Below, in pieces: positions 47,211 through 60,299 of a stretch of 64,000 bases of DNA. The position numbers were made by a program, and so were the translations under genes. The stretch comes from Gnetum montanum (Eukaryota; Streptophyta; Gnetopsida; Gnetales; Gnetaceae), in contig MNCI01007705.1 in NCBI GenBank assembly GCA_015680685.1, positions 19,792-83,791 on the forward strand, written 5' to 3'. The notes below the pieces were generated by a model. The model had not been told where the DNA came from, ran no database searches, and saw nothing but the letters and a program-made list of their open reading frames with translations. Position 1 is the first letter of the stretch, and each line of letters begins with the position of its first letter.

Positions 47211-47639
47211 TTTGATCATATTTCTATTTTGTTCTATTATTGGTATGATTTGCTAAATGATTTTGCATCTTCAATATTGTTACTAATGATGATGTTTTTC
47301 CATGGATAGCTTTGTTCCTTGAGGCTCATTTCTACTTGTACTTTCTCTTTGAGATGTATATAAAACCAAAAATTTCCTTTAAAAAAAGAATAAATATTAG
47401 TAGTAAGATGAAGGTTATAGGATAAATATCATCTTTTCTAATTTTAGAATCTATTGTAAGGATGAACATCTAGATAAACATCCCAAAAACCACCCAGCGT
47501 TTTCTTTTTACATTATTTTGGACTTTTATCTTTTTAGTTCTTAACATATGATATACTAATATTTAAATATTAATTAATTTTTAAGGGATTTAACATCTAC
47601 TCCATAGTGCTAATGAGATTATACTTTAATTCAATTATT

Positions 47640-47950
47640 TTTTTATGATAATAATGGATAAAATGCATCAAGAAAGAAGATGAAATAATTTTTGTAAAAG
47701 ACAATAAAATTTTCAAAAGCTAAAAAATCACATTCAAGAATTATTAAATGAAGAGTTTTGAAGAGAAGACATTCAAGAAGAAGAATTAAATTCTGGCATG
47801 ATAAATGAATTTTCCTTCTCTAAGGTGAAGACAATCTTATCAAAGATGAAAAATAAAAAACCTAGTAGACCAAATAACATTCCTATAGAAGTTTGAAAAA
47901 CACTGGGAGATACATGAGTTATATGATTGACATAATTATTTAAAAAAAAT
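47640..47950 (+). pseudogene. RTE-like LINE reverse transcriptase fragment
   Basis: Plus-strand translation, with two frame changes, gives KCI-KEDEIIFVKDNKI and then FSFSKVKTILSKMKNKKPSRPNNIPIEV-KTLGDT. RTE-clade elements of plants read VKCIKDEDG..LVKD and later EVK.ALK.MK.GKA.GPD.IPIEVWK.LG, so the match is in order. Only this N-terminal part of the reverse transcriptase is visible. Confidence 0.65.
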
Positions 47951-49246
47951 TTAAAGCACAAAAAAATACACAAAAATTTAAGAAAAAATATTAGTGTTTC
48001 TATTTATTAATATCATGCCTTGGTGGACTAAAAACTAAAAAGGGAGAAGTTTGGTTTGCTATGCATGTGTGCAAGGTATTGATCGAGTTGCTAAGTTCAT
48101 GTTAAGATCAAACACAGAAGATGTTGTTACAAGTTTGCTTGGGCAATTTGGGATGCACAAGAGCAAGTTTAAGATATTAAAGTTTATTTGGGATGTGATG
48201 GGGGTGGGGGGGTGGGGGGGAGCGGGAGGGGGGAGAGGGGGGAGTGGGTGGAAGGGTATGGTGGAAAGGGTATGCTAACTATTCTACAATAGCACAAGTG
48301 CATTGATGCACCTCCCTTGATAAATTTTGTTTACCTAACTTTACCTTGTGTACACCAAGGATTACCTTGGGTTATGTTGACGAGCCTCTGTTAATGCCTA
48401 GATGCTAACAAACCTCTTATGCTTCCATGCAAAAACTATAAATACTTAAGATAAGATCTTATATTTACTAACTTCATTTCCACATTTTCATTTTGGGTTT
48501 TGGTATCCAATTTTTTGTGAATAGCTCTTCCTCCCTTAGGTAAGTTGATTTCTTTCCTTATCTTGTGTATGTTTTGAGTCATCCCTTTCACAAGTGTGGC
48601 TAGACTCTATTAGAATGCTACCTTGCTTATGTTTCCTAGAAATATTTGGTTAATGCAGACTCTAATGTTTATGTCATGAATAATACTTATATTTTTTCCT
48701 CATTTTATCATTGATGCCTTAAGCACTAAAAACCATATAACACTAAAAAACCAGTAATATCTTTATTTAATTCTCATTTTCTTACACTACGATGATTTAT
48801 CCTTATGCAAGGAGATCATAACTATACAACATGGTGTTGGGCCATCAATGTTATAACTAAGTGGCATTTTGTATTGCATTTCATGTGTGGTGTTGCACTT
48901 GTCCCTAAGAGGGATCACAATGCATGTGTATTTATTATTGTTTTTTTCTTATAATTCTAAAATCCATAATAATTATAAAACACAAAATTATAAATATTTT
49001 TCTATCTCTCACCATGGAAACATGGGTTTTAATTATATTATATGTATTATAATATATTTTATCTTTCTTGAATGCAACCATATATACGAGTGTCATTAGT
49101 AATCGACTCAACATTGTCTTTGAAGCTTAAGATTGGATTGCACTATGATTTGTATGATAAATCTCATTGGTTTAAAACTACTAGGACCCCTATCAACCAC
49201 TCCATCTAGGGCATTTTATTTTGATGTATTTATTCTCATATATACT
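47951..49246. other. Non-coding stretch with guanine-rich tract
   Basis: No gene recognised. 48,197-48,270 is a run of guanine tracts (GGGGG, GGGGGG, GGGGGGGG, GGG, GGGGGG, GGGGGG, GGG) separated by single or few bases on the plus strand, able in principle to fold as a G-quadruplex. The rest is ordinary AT-rich sequence with (A/T) runs. Confidence 0.6.
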
Positions 49247-50919
49247 TGAAGCACCACAAAATTTCAAGTCTTGGTGTCTTGACTGCAAATTTGGCTAAGT
49301 GTCAAAATAGTGGCACTTTGCCCAAATTTTTCTAAGTGTTGAGGATAGTCAACTCCAACTACCAGATTTGCAAAATTTTTCTAAGTGTCAAAATGATGGC
49401 CCTTTCTACAAATTTAACTAAGCATCAGAATGATGACACTTTGCACAAATTTGTCTAAGTGCTGAGACCATGCTCTCCACTACAGTAGAGCATAGTTAGC
49501 TTCAATAGTTAGTCTTCTATAATTTTGGCTAAGTTTTTGAACAAGGTCAAAATCTGTAAAATTTTTCTAACTATTGTGCTATGCTCTAGCACTGTAGTTG
49601 TTACACTCTAACATTGTAGCTATTGTGCTTGATACTATAGTTGCTACGCTTTTCTCTAGCACTATAGCTATTACACTCTAGCACCTCAATGGCCAGTTTT
49701 GCCTAAGTGTTAAGCTAGAATTTGTCAAGCTAGCTCAGTAAGGAAGAGGCATTTAGTAGATTTTCTAACTACTGAGGTTGTTCCTCCTGCTATGCTCCAG
49801 AGCGTAGTTAGCATAACAAGAACAAGGACTGCAATTTTTACTAGATTCTTCTAAGTATCTATGCCATGCCCTATCCCTAGGCAATGTCTCGTGTCTCGCA
49901 AGTAACATGGTGCGAGCATAGCAATCAGAGTTAGAAAAATTTTTGAACTTTTCTGGTCACCCCTAGACCTAGAAATTTTTTTGAATTTTTCTCATAGTCC
50001 CACCTACCACACTGCCACATGGCACCCAATCTACATTTTGGATTAACTCTAGCCCTATGAATACCCCTATGTTGCAATGTTTTAGGGGTTGGCTTCCATT
50101 TTTCACTGGTCAGCAGTTGGCCCTTTCATTTGGCATTTGGCATTTTGGCATCTTGGCACTTAGCTCTATGGGTGAACGAGACCCATAGCACACCACATTG
50201 GTAGAGAAGCATCCCTACCTCGCATGATACACCGCGGTCTTGTTACAACCTTGCACACATGGTACACCATGACCTCATTACAGCCTTGCATCACATGGTA
50301 CACCACAGCCCCATTGTAGCCCTACAGAACACTATACAGTACACTACGGTAGCCAATCTAGTAGGCATGGTTCATCACGGCAAGTGCCAGACTTCACAGC
50401 CCAACATCACCGAGACTATGACTACACTCCCACTGTACCTTCTAAGATCCTTTTGGAGTTAACTAAGCTTCCATTTGGGGTAGTGTTCCATTTCTCTCTT
50501 CCGTTTCTAGCATTTTCTTGCATTTTTCTTGCGTATTTTCACATTTTTTCACATGTTTTCATGATGTACTATGCTTGGGAAATAGTCTTCATTGGTTAAC
50601 ATCCTTGTTTTAGTTGAAACCCTTGTCTATGCTTTCCCCCATTCCGTGGCTACACTCTACACTTAGCACTGTAAAGCATTGCTTTGACACTTAGTACCAT
50701 TTCATGTCTCTTGCATTTGCATTTCGGCTAACCACGCCACCCCCAGGTTGCATCCACTACCCCAGTTGCAACCAACAAAGTTCCTATTCGATTGAGAAGA
50801 CTATTTAGGGCACTCTACCTCTGCTTCTAGCAAGTCCCTTGTGCAAAGGCGGGGTTAAGGCTATGCATTTGTTGATCCCTTGGTGATTCCAGCCACTAGC
50901 GTTTTTGGTTGTTATAGTT
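49247..50919 (+). repeat. Tat-3 5' LTR (1,673 bp)
   Basis: Starts TGAAGCACCACAAAATTT and ends ATAGTT before the primer-binding site. It contains a repeated CTACGCT/AGCGTAG word family at 49,550-49,690 and 49,788-49,811, and a TATGAATACCCC promoter relic at about 50,056. A repeated ATGGTACACCA(C/T)... unit occurs at 50,230-50,350. Confidence 0.8.
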
Positions 50920-50921
50920 TT

Positions 50922-50940
50922 TGGCACTAGAAGGAGAGCC
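50922..50940 (+). other. Tat-3 primer binding site
   Basis: TGGCACTAGAAGGAGAGCC differs from the Tat-1 site by two bases and lies just after the 5' LTR. Confidence 0.6.
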
Positions 50941-51390
50941 TTGCCATTTCCTTCTACATTTTTTGATTGTTGTCCCATGTGCTCTCTCCACCACTAGTTG
51001 GTGTAGATTGGACCCTATCATTGGTTCCCCTGGAACCTCACTGTAAAAAAGCCAAAGCATATCTTCAGCACTTAACCAAAATTTTGGGCACTTGGGAGAG
51101 CATAGTTGGCTCCAGCATAGCAAACGTAGCACTAGAGTTAGCCATTTTCAGTAGCTTTCATAGTTAGAATTTTTTCTACATTTTCATACTTAGCCAAATT
51201 TTCGTAGTTTCATACTTAGCCAAATTTTCTATAGTTTTACACTTAGTCAATTTTTTGCAATTTTCATACTTAGCCATTTTTCTACATTTTTACACTTAGC
51301 CATTTTTCTACATTTTTATACTTAGCCATTTTTCTGCTACTAGCAGACTTAATCATTTTTCTACAGTTTTCAAAGTTAGCCATTTTTTTT

Positions 51391-53545
51391 TTGCAAATAG
51401 CAACTCTCATAACTCGATCTGTAAACATGAATCTAGATAAACCTTTCACGTTGGTGTCTAACATATTTGACACCACAATCCACCCAAAGCATGCCATGCT
51501 AAGCCACAAACAATACAATTTTGTTTGTGCCAAAATCCAAGCAGGATTACCAATGGATTACCTTGACTTGGAAGCAAAATAGGAGTACGAACGAGTCCAC
51601 TAGGACAAATAGGAGTACAACCCCTCCTTGTTTGACATAATCCCACTCATGGAGTCCTACCACCATTTTTTTTCCCAACTCATCCATGCAAATGAGCATG
51701 ATGTAGGGACAACCTACGAGGAAGCCTCACAGGCAGAAGAAGATGAGTTTGAGGCTTGCTCTGAACACGAGAGCCCCCTCTGCACTATCTTCCAACAACC
51801 ACTCCCTAGTATAGCCCCTCTTCAGTTCGATCCACCTGTCCCCTTTGAGATGATGACCATGCCAATTTATCCTTTCTTGCAAGTGATCACTGCATTTGCC
51901 CAACCCTATGCTCATGCAAGGGCCACCTCCTAGCCCTAGATGATTCAAGCATCTTATGCCCTACTTGCCTCATTGGTGCCCACAATGTTTACCTAACTCA
52001 TGTGTTGCCTACCTCGTCACCGTGCTCATCGCTTAGCCAATACATTAACTAAACCTGTCTGCTACAACATTAAACTAGCAACGACCATCCACTATGATGT
52101 TAAACTAGCAAACTCTGTAACCAATAATCTAACCCTATGCTAGGCAACCAACACAAGCCTAGCCAATGCAACTGACTGGCACATTTCCAAGCTTGGATTA
52201 GGCATTCTAGCTAATCTAAATTTTGATGGAGGAGATCAACCAACTCAAAGCTGCCTCCTCTGAAACCATCAAGGTGGTGGACTTCTATTGGGATGACCCC
52301 ATAAGTCCTACAATCTCACCCTTAACTCTTCCAACTGGGGTCTAGTTGCCTCAACTCACCAAGTATAATGGTAAAGGGGACCCCAATGCACACTTGGTCA
52401 TATTTCAATTTGAGTGCCTGCTCCTTCAAGCTTGGCCATAAGCCATCATGCACGCGCTCCCCATGTCACTCAATGGCAAAGCTGTAGACTGGTATCAGGC
52501 ACTACCTAAGGCCTCAATCTCTTCTTTGGAGGATCTCATAAGCTAGTTTGTGACATGCTTCAGGTACAACCTAAAGCTTGAAGCAACCCTCAACCAACTC
52601 ATGTAAGTCAAGTAGGTACCCCTAGAGCTTGTGCCAAAATACCTCGAATGCTAAAATGCTGCATTGAGTGAAATGTGTGAACCCCTAGTAGAGATGCACC
52701 TACTCGCCATCTTCAAGGATGTAGTGAATGACTTCATCAAGTCCAAACTATATTACCTAGTCCCAAAGTCCCTTAGCCAAGCCTTTGCCCAAATGAAGGG
52801 CATAGAGGAGGCAGCGCAAGCTAGTAATGACCCGGCCTATGTGGCCTATAGAAATCAACATGCATGGAAGCAAAATGCAATAGTGGCAACAATGGCCATA
52901 AGCACAAAAGCAACCAAATAGGGCCCAATGGCTAAGCATCCCAAGGCCCCAACTCACAAAGCTACCAACTCTAGTGCCAACTCGCCTACATCGACAAGGG
53001 TCGCCCCAAGGCCCAACTTTGAGTGCAAGGATCACTCAAAGTATACATTGCTACCAATGGAACCCTTTGAATTGCTAGAGCAACTCCTAAAAGTTGGGTG
53101 AATCCAATACAAACATGTATCAAATATTTCCCATCAAAAACATGACAAGTACTACGAACTACTAAGGAACCTCGCCATAGCATTACCAAATGAGCCCCCA
53201 TTCCCACAACACTTCAAGCTAGACCAATACTATCATTACCACCAACTATTTGGTCATAGTATGGACAATTATCATACTTTGTAGGATGAACTGCAAAGAA
53301 TGATACAGCAGGGCCAACTAGTGCTTGACACAGTGAGCCAATCCAAAGCAGATGATGCCCCTTACATCATAAACTTTATCAACATAGGTGGCAAGTCTAA
53401 ACTTGTGCAACAACCTTTTGTGATCCTCATGCCTCCTAGTAAGGTAAGGATCCCCTTGACCTCAACAAGCAAGAGGTTCCCCTTTGTTATCAAAGTGCCA
53501 CCTTGGGCACCCACAACATCCTTTGTAATCAAGGTCCCATAGTAA
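51391..53545 (+). pseudogene. Tat-3 gag
   Basis: The N-terminal part (51,391-51,933) reads YNFVCAKIQAGLPMDY and FDIIPLMESYHH, as in Tat-1. The core (52,230-52,920) gives LTKYNGKGDPNAHL, AVDWYQALPKASISSLEDL and DVVNDFIKSKLYYL. The zinc-knuckle relic YYHYHQLFGHSMDNYH (about 53,230-53,276) has lost its cysteines. The end region is FVIKVP-rich. TTAAACTAGCA words lie at 52,060-52,115, before the core, and at 53,550-53,612, just after the frame. At least eight stops break it. Confidence 0.8.
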
Positions 53546-54149
53546 TCATCCGCTAACATGTTAAACTAGCAACCAAACCATTATCCACTAAGATGTTAAA
53601 CTAGCATGACGCAACAACAAAAACCACTAAGCAACCTTTCGTCATCAAGGTGCCATGATGAATTGGCCCTGCAACAACTCCTAAAGCACCATTTTTCATA
53701 AGGGTGCCACAACATGATGGCCCATCACGTACCTAAATCCCAATAGTGGGCAACATCTCAATTCCTCCTCCTTCAAGGGATAACCCTAGTAGCAACCTGA
53801 GTAGGCCTATCAAATGGCAATGCAAGAGGATGAACAAGCACCTTGCAACCCCCATGGCCAAAGCAAAGGCCACACCTGGTAAGCAACAACCAAGCACTAA
53901 GGCCCTTGCCTTCAAGCAGGCCAAGTAAGTCAAGCCCAAGTCCCATCTATGAGAGATCCATCTCTCAAGTTGCATGGAGGAAGTCAAGGCCAATATAACA
54001 GCCAACAACAAGGATTTGCAGCTACACTAACCCAAGTGAAACAAACACTCAAGCAAAAGAACACAACATTAAGCTTTTTCAACCTAGTCATGACCTCATT
54101 TTCTCACTGCCAAGTGTTAGCCTAGATGTTGGCCTCCATTCTTGTTATG

Positions 54150-54779
54150 GAGGATATCCTTGTAGATGAGAACACCATTCATGCAATGATGTTGCGTCTT
54201 GCACCACAAGAATTAGGTTCAACATCCCTAGCATTCCACGATGATGCAGTCAAGGTCAACCCCAAATGAGGGGAGGTCACTACAACTCCACTGTCCATGA
54301 GCATACATGGTGGATAGTGCACAATCCATAGAGTGCATATCAATGATGGTGTAGCAACAAATGTAGTCCTGTAATCCTTCATCAACAAGCTAGGCCTGGC
54401 AGATGAAATTAGGCCAACCAAAACTATGTGTCTAAAATCCTTTAATATATCACACATCATTGTCAAGGGTACAATCAACTTAGCCTTCATGTTAGGAGAG
54501 TAATTCCCCACTAGCACAAATTTCACTATCATAGAGGAGATGCTAGGCTTCAACCTAATAATGGGTAGGCCTTGGCTAGCTCAACTATGGGCCATCTCAT
54601 CTCCCATCCACCAAGAAGTCTGCCTTCCATACAAAGGTGGTCAAGTTATCATCCATGGTGATAATACTTCCTCTCTGACTATCCACAACATAGACATGGA
54701 GCAAATGTTGAAGGTGGAGTTTCTTGGTGATGCACCTATGGAAACCAATGCATTGCCTAAGGCTAACACACCAAAATGA
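54150..54779 (+). pseudogene. Tat-3 protease
   Basis: Contains RVHINDGVATNVV where Tat-1 has RVHVDDGVATNVI, then LGFNLIMGRPWLAQLWAIS and VIIHGD. The active-site string is altered (NDG). The frame ends at a stop at 54,777-54,779. This is the last coding part of the element. Confidence 0.75.
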
Positions 54780-56607
54780 GTGGATAAAGCCAACAACCTC
54801 CTAGAGGATCCTAAGCCTTACATGTCCCCTAATCCATGCCCAGTTAGGAAGTAACTACATGACCAAGACTTTCCCTTGGCCAAAAATGTGCTAAGCACTT
54901 GCTTACCCCTTGCCCCCACGGGCCATGCATTTTTGGTTTTTTCTTGCGTTACATTTGTTCATGCATTTACATTTCACCTACTTTCCTAGTTTACACACTG
55001 ATTTTCTTTATTTATATATTTCTACATTGTTTATACATCCATCCACTTAGCTTATGCATTGCATTTGAAAAACATCAAAAACATATAAAAATAAAAAAAA
55101 TCATAAAACTCAAAAAAATGTGGCCCATTGATTTTTGCAAGATCTTGCAGGCACACAACATGACTATGAATGCAACTTCGCACCTCACACAAACAAGGTA
55201 AGCACTCAACCATCTACCATGATGCAAAAAGTTGGCATAGACAGTCTGCTATAATTATAAACTAGTGCAATAGTTTTCTATGACTATAAAGTGACACAAA
55301 TTGTCCTTGGGACATGACGTTATACTAGCACAATAGCTCATCTACTACAATGTTAAATCGGCACACAACAGTCTACTAGGACTATGAACTAGCACCCCAC
55401 GGACTTCCAGGACCTTAAACTAGGTTCATGGTTTACCAGGATCTTAAATTGAGTTCATGCATTCACAACATCATTGCCTCCCATCATTTTGTTGACCTTT
55501 TGTAGCACCTACCATCGATGCAGCCTTCGTAGGACTCACAACATCATTGCCCTAGCACTTTCATTGGCTTCCTGAGCATTTGCAACTGGCACAACATTTG
55601 ATGCATTTCCAGCATCTTTGCATCCAGCACTTGTAGTATCTTCACATCTGGCATGTGCACTTACATTTCACATTTTGTGGTTTTCTTGTCTTCTCAAAAT
55701 TGTGTTTGCAAAACACAACCCTGGAAGTGGTCATGCAGAGATGCATCTCATCACAACAACAAGATGCCACATCACTCTTATGTGCATGATTGAGTGCTCA
55801 TCCCCCTCATCCCATTATAGCCTATGCATATCCACTCCTTCATCCCAATAGCCTCTCATCCCCTACATACTCACATTTGCAAACCCTCTAATGCATACAC
55901 ACTATAAATGCACATGGCATACTCTCTTCACGTCAACTGTAGAACCCAAGGAAAATGTAACACAATTTGTCCCATGTGGAGCCTCTGTTGATTGGTCAAG
56001 GCCCAAGTGAACGTAATGAAACTCATCCTGGGAAGGAAACACCTATCCTACAAACACGATGTGGTTGCATCAAAATAAAGCCCATCTACTCGATGGACAA
56101 CTTGTAGCTAGCATTTAGTAGTAAGCCAAACCCAATGGAGGTTCACCTCATAGCAAAGCAAAAAAGCTAAGGAAAAAGAAAAAGAAAATAAAATAAAACA
56201 AAACAAAAAAAAAGAGAGAAAAGAGGGGAAGAAGCACATCCCTAAGCAATTTACAGGCACTGCAGTTTCACAACCAGCCCAACCTTGGATCAACTTTGAC
56301 TCTCCCATGAGCACTTTGACGAGAGGTCAAAATTTCAGGGGCAAGCCACTTTATATCATGGTCATTGTGAACTATGCTAACTTCACATCTTGCATCAGGA
56401 TATATTGTTTGCATTTTATTTCCTCTACTTGCATTTGATCTCCCTAGCACATTGCCTACACACTTTTCCCTAGCATACCCTTATCCATAGCACTCTTGAA
56501 CATGGTGGAACGACATCCAATCTAGTACCGATGAGCGATGTTGACGCCATGTCTGCTATGGTATTTTGCAATTCTTTGTCAACATTTCTCGGGCCACTCC
56601 TCTAGAT
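54780..56607. repeat. Tat-3 non-coding 3' region with TTAAACT words
   Basis: No polymerase or integrase motif in any frame. 55,200-55,450 is a series of degenerate words of about 40-50 bases with (T/C)TA(C/T)(G/A)A(T/C)-TTA-A-ACT(A/G)GCA cores, such as ACAATGTTAAATCGGCACA and GGACCTTAAACTAGG. 56,160-56,225 is a poly(A)-rich tract like that of Tat-1. A guanine-tract-free GTCAACAAAGAGGGGCCA polypurine tract closes it. Confidence 0.65.
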
Positions 56608-56625
56608 GTCAACAAAGAGGGGCCA
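56608..56625 (+). other. Tat-3 polypurine tract
   Basis: GTCAACAAAGAGGGGCCA directly before the 3' LTR, the same as in Tat-1. Confidence 0.65.
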
Positions 56626-58115
56626 TTAAAATACCACAAAATTTTGGATCTTGGTGTCTTGACTACAAATTTGGCCAAGTATCAAAACGATGGCACTTTG
56701 CCAAAATTTTTCTAAGTGTTGAGTGTAGTCAACTCCAATTGCCAGATTTGCAAAATTTTTCTAAGTGCCAAAATGATGGCCCTTTCTACAAATTTGGCTA
56801 AGTATCAGAACGATGGCACTTTTTGTAAATTTGTTTAAGTGCTGAGACCACGCTCTCCACTGCAATAGAGTGTAGTCAGCTTCAATAACCAATCTTCTAC
56901 AATTTGGCTAAGTGTTCGAATAAGGTCAAAATCTGCAAAATTTTTCTAAGTGTTGTGCTACACTTTGGCACTATAGTTGTTACACTCTAGCACTGTAGCT
57001 ATTATGCTCGACATTGTACCTCTTATGCTTTAGCACTATAATTGTTATGCTTTGGCACTGTAGCTACTATGCTTTGGCACTATAGCTATTACGCTCTGGC
57101 ACTGTAGCTGCTACACTCTGCTACACTCTAGAGCATAGCAAATGTAGCCAACACATAAATGGCCAGTTATGCAGAATTTTCTAAGTGTTGTGCTACACTC
57201 CCATTGCCCTTGCTATGCTCTAAAGCATAACTAGTGTAGCTAGCATCTTAGTAGCTAGTTTTGCCTAAGTGTCAAGCCAAAAGCTATTAAGCTAACTTAG
57301 TATGGAAGAGACATTTGGTATATTTTCTAACTCCTAAGGCTACCCCTCCTGCCATGCTCCAGAGTGTAGCTAGCGTAACAAGAACAAGGACTACAATTTT
57401 TACCAAATTCTTCTAAGTATCCATGCCATGCCCTATCCCCGGGCAGCATCCCATGTCCCAGGCATAACACGAGATGAGCATAACAACCAGAGTTAGAAAA
57501 ATTTTTAAACTTTTTTGGTCACCTCTAGACTTAGAAAATTTTCTGAATTTTTCTTGTAGTCCCACCTACTGCACTACCACGTGGCACTCGATCCACATTT
57601 TAGGTTAACCCTAGCCTTATAAATACCCTATGCCCCAATGTTTTAAGGGTTGGCTTCCATTTTTCACTGATTGGCAGTTGGCACTTTGATTTAGCATTTG
57701 ACATTTTGGCATCTTGGCACTTAGCTCCGTGGGTGAACGAGACCTAGAGCACATCACACTGGCAGAGAAGCATCCCTGCACCACATAGTACACTACAGTC
57801 TTATTGTAGCCTTTCACCACATGGTACACCATGGTCCCATTGTAGCCCTGCACCTTACGGTACACCATAGCCCTATTGTAGCCCTATAGAACACCACGAC
57901 AGTTAACCTAACAAGCATGGTTCATCATGACAAGCATTAAACTTCATGACCCAACATCACTGAAACTGTGACTATGATTTCACTATGCCTGTTGTACACT
58001 GTGCACCTTCTAAGACCCTTTTGGAGTTAACTACGCTCCCATTTGGGGTAGTGTTCCATTTCTCTCTTCCATTTCTAGCATTTTCTTACATTTTTCTTAC
58101 ATCTTTTCGCATTTT
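56626..58115 (+). repeat. Tat-3 3' LTR, truncated
   Basis: Matches the 5' LTR to about CATTTTTCTTACATC; the last 380-odd bases of the 5' copy are missing. It contains TATAAATA at 57,618-57,625 and palindromic words such as GCTACACTCTAGAGCATAGC at 57,120-57,139. Confidence 0.8.
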
Positions 58116-58500
58116 TCTTACTTCTTTCTCTAAGTAGTCATTTAGGAAAGCTAGGTTGACATCCATTTGGTGAAGTTTAAATTTAACATGAGTAAGAATT
58201 AAAACAAGAAGTTTGCTTATCTAAAATCTTTACAATCGATGTAAAAATTTCTTCATAGTCTACTTTCTTCTTTTTCTTGAATCCTCTTGGTACTAACCTT
58301 TCTTTGAATTTATCCAATGTTTAATCTTTATTTTATTTTATCTTTAAGAATCATCTTATGTTAATCACGTTATTTCTCTTAGACTTATTAAAAAGGATCC
58401 AAGTTTGATTTTTTAGATTACTTTCATCTCCTCTTTTATGACTTAAGTCCACTCCTTGGACTTGAGAGCCTTCTTAATGTTTTAAGACTTATGGATGAGG
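58116..58500 (-). pseudogene. Ty1/copia reverse transcriptase fragment
   Basis: Read on the minus strand from 58,500: KALKSKEWT, then EEMKVI-KNQTW, RLVPRGFKKKKKVDYEEIFTSIVK, and FKLHQMDVNLAFLND-LEKEV. These are the ordered N-terminal motifs of copia reverse transcriptase (W..AM.EEI.A, ARLVAKGF.Q..GIDY.ETFSPV, LHQMDVKTAFLNG.LEEEVYM). Two frameshifts. The fragment ends where Tat-3 begins, so the catalytic YVDD part is absent. Confidence 0.75.
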
Positions 58501-60049
58501 GTAGCATAGGCAAGATCATTTTTGCTCATGATTTTTGTGAATCTCCTTCCAAAATCGTGAGTGAATATTTAACATGAAGAATGCATTTTATCAATCCTTG
58601 TAGGAACATTTGTATTGTACTATTGCAGAAATTGTTATATGTCTTTTTGATGAATTTTTAAAATGTTTGTGACATTTCCAGATGTCAAAAATATTTTTTA
58701 ATATTTAACCGAAAACCTTTATCTAGCTTTTATCCTAGGACTTTTGGCCCAAAAGTATTATGCTTCGTAAATAGGGAAATAAAATAAACTTTCTTATTTG
58801 AGGGGTTCTAGCTCCTGCATTTCAATGTGGCTAGTCCAAAGGAACAAGGGAAATGTCTAAAGAGAAACATGGGACAAAAGGTGAATTAATTTTGTACAAC
58901 ATGTATCCTCTTGATTTGGAAAATAATTTTTGCATATTTTTCATTTGTGTGAAATAGAAACCTTATACACTTTTTAAATACCTGAGCTATGTACCTTTTT
59001 TCGTGAATAAATAGTGAGATATGATAGATATGAAATTGTCATCTCTACCATTTGGATCATGATATTGCAAGGATCATTTTTCATTTTCGTGCACACTATT
59101 TGTTAAGGTAAAAATCATGCTATTTTATTATATATTAACATTTTTTATTAATTGTTAATTATAATTTTATTATTTAATTTTGTAAATTTGAAATATGAAT
59201 ATCTTTATTTCTTGATATTTGATTAAGGTGAAACACGTATCATTGGAATCGTTATTTTGCATACTATTTTATGATGCAACTAGTGAAAAAATTTTCAACA
59301 TCTACATTTTTTTGGCTGCACTAACATTTATTTTTCTTTAAACTAATTTTCTTTAGTTATTTCTGCTAGTACTAAGAAATTTTGCTACATTGTGTTACTC
59401 TACAGTATTTATGCTTCTAATTAATTTTTTTTTCTATTTTACAACTACTTTTTGAATTAGTAAATCAAGGTTAAATTTAGATCCCTGGGATTTCATAGCA
59501 TTTCTATTAGTTATTTATAAGATTTTACAGATAACTCATTAGGGTGTTATACTAGGAGTGAGCTAGCTAGTATTCAAACACTTCATATTCTACAAGTTAA
59601 CCACAAGGTTAGTACAATGGCCAAGAACCTCTACAGAATCTTGGGCCTCCTAAGTCTCTCCCGTGACTTCTTTAAAGAAAATGAAGCTTTCATCTACGTA
59701 CTATTGAGTTGGGATCCTCCAAGAAAATGGAGGTTGGATCCCAAACATTTGTAGGCATCTTGGAAGATTATGTGAAAAAATAGAACATAGGTAACGAGAT
59801 TAATGAGCTTCCTACCTCAAGCCAAGAGATTTCAAGTTTTTAATTATGACTCACACTTCATACCCTTTGAAATATCATTTCTTATAGTAAAGACCAATTG
59901 GAGTTTAATTTTTAGAAGTTCATAATGTAAGGATAAAGATGTCATCTTTTAGAGGTTGTTTAAAGCATCATTATATTCCTTTATATATTGGGGGTGTCCA
60001 TAGGTTTTCCTTTTTTTTTTTTTAATATCCCCACTATATCTTAGCGCGT
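58501..60049. other. No gene recognised
   Basis: AT-rich sequence without open frames or motifs on either strand. Runs of T and A at 59,100-59,200 and 59,420-59,450. No repeat found within the window. Confidence 0.4.
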
Positions 60050-60069
60050 TGGAACCTCAAACATTTTTT

Positions 60070-60290
60070 AACAATATTTAACACCGATATATATACTCCA
60101 ATCGCAACTTTATAGCTTACTATTGCCAACCTTAGCACCAATACATATAGTCCAATTGCACCTTTAGAAATATTTTTTAACAATATTTAGCACCAATATA
60201 TATGGTCCAATTGCAACTTTATAGCTCAGTATTGCCAATACTTAGCACCAATACATATAGTCCAATTGCAACTTTATGACTGAATATTGC
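60070..60290. repeat. Tandem repeat of ~55-bp units
   Basis: Four imperfect copies of a unit reading TTAGCACCAATATATATAGT then CCAATTGCAACTTTATAGCT and AGTATTGCCAA. Two copies carry an extra TTTTTTAACAATATTTA insertion. Non-coding. Confidence 0.75.
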
Positions 60291-60299
60291 GCACCAAAA

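Larger units (their letters stand above)
49247..58115 (+). mobile_element. Tat-3: LTR element with gag-protease only
   Basis: Two LTR copies (49,247-50,919 and 56,626-58,115) share GTCTTGACT(G/A)CAAATTTGGC and the whole TATA-box region. Between them lie a primer-binding site, gag and protease like Tat-1, then a 1.8-kb non-coding stretch and a polypurine tract. No reverse transcriptase, RNase H, integrase or antisense gene is present, so it was non-autonomous or lost about 10 kb. The 3' LTR stops short where a copia fragment begins. Confidence 0.8.
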
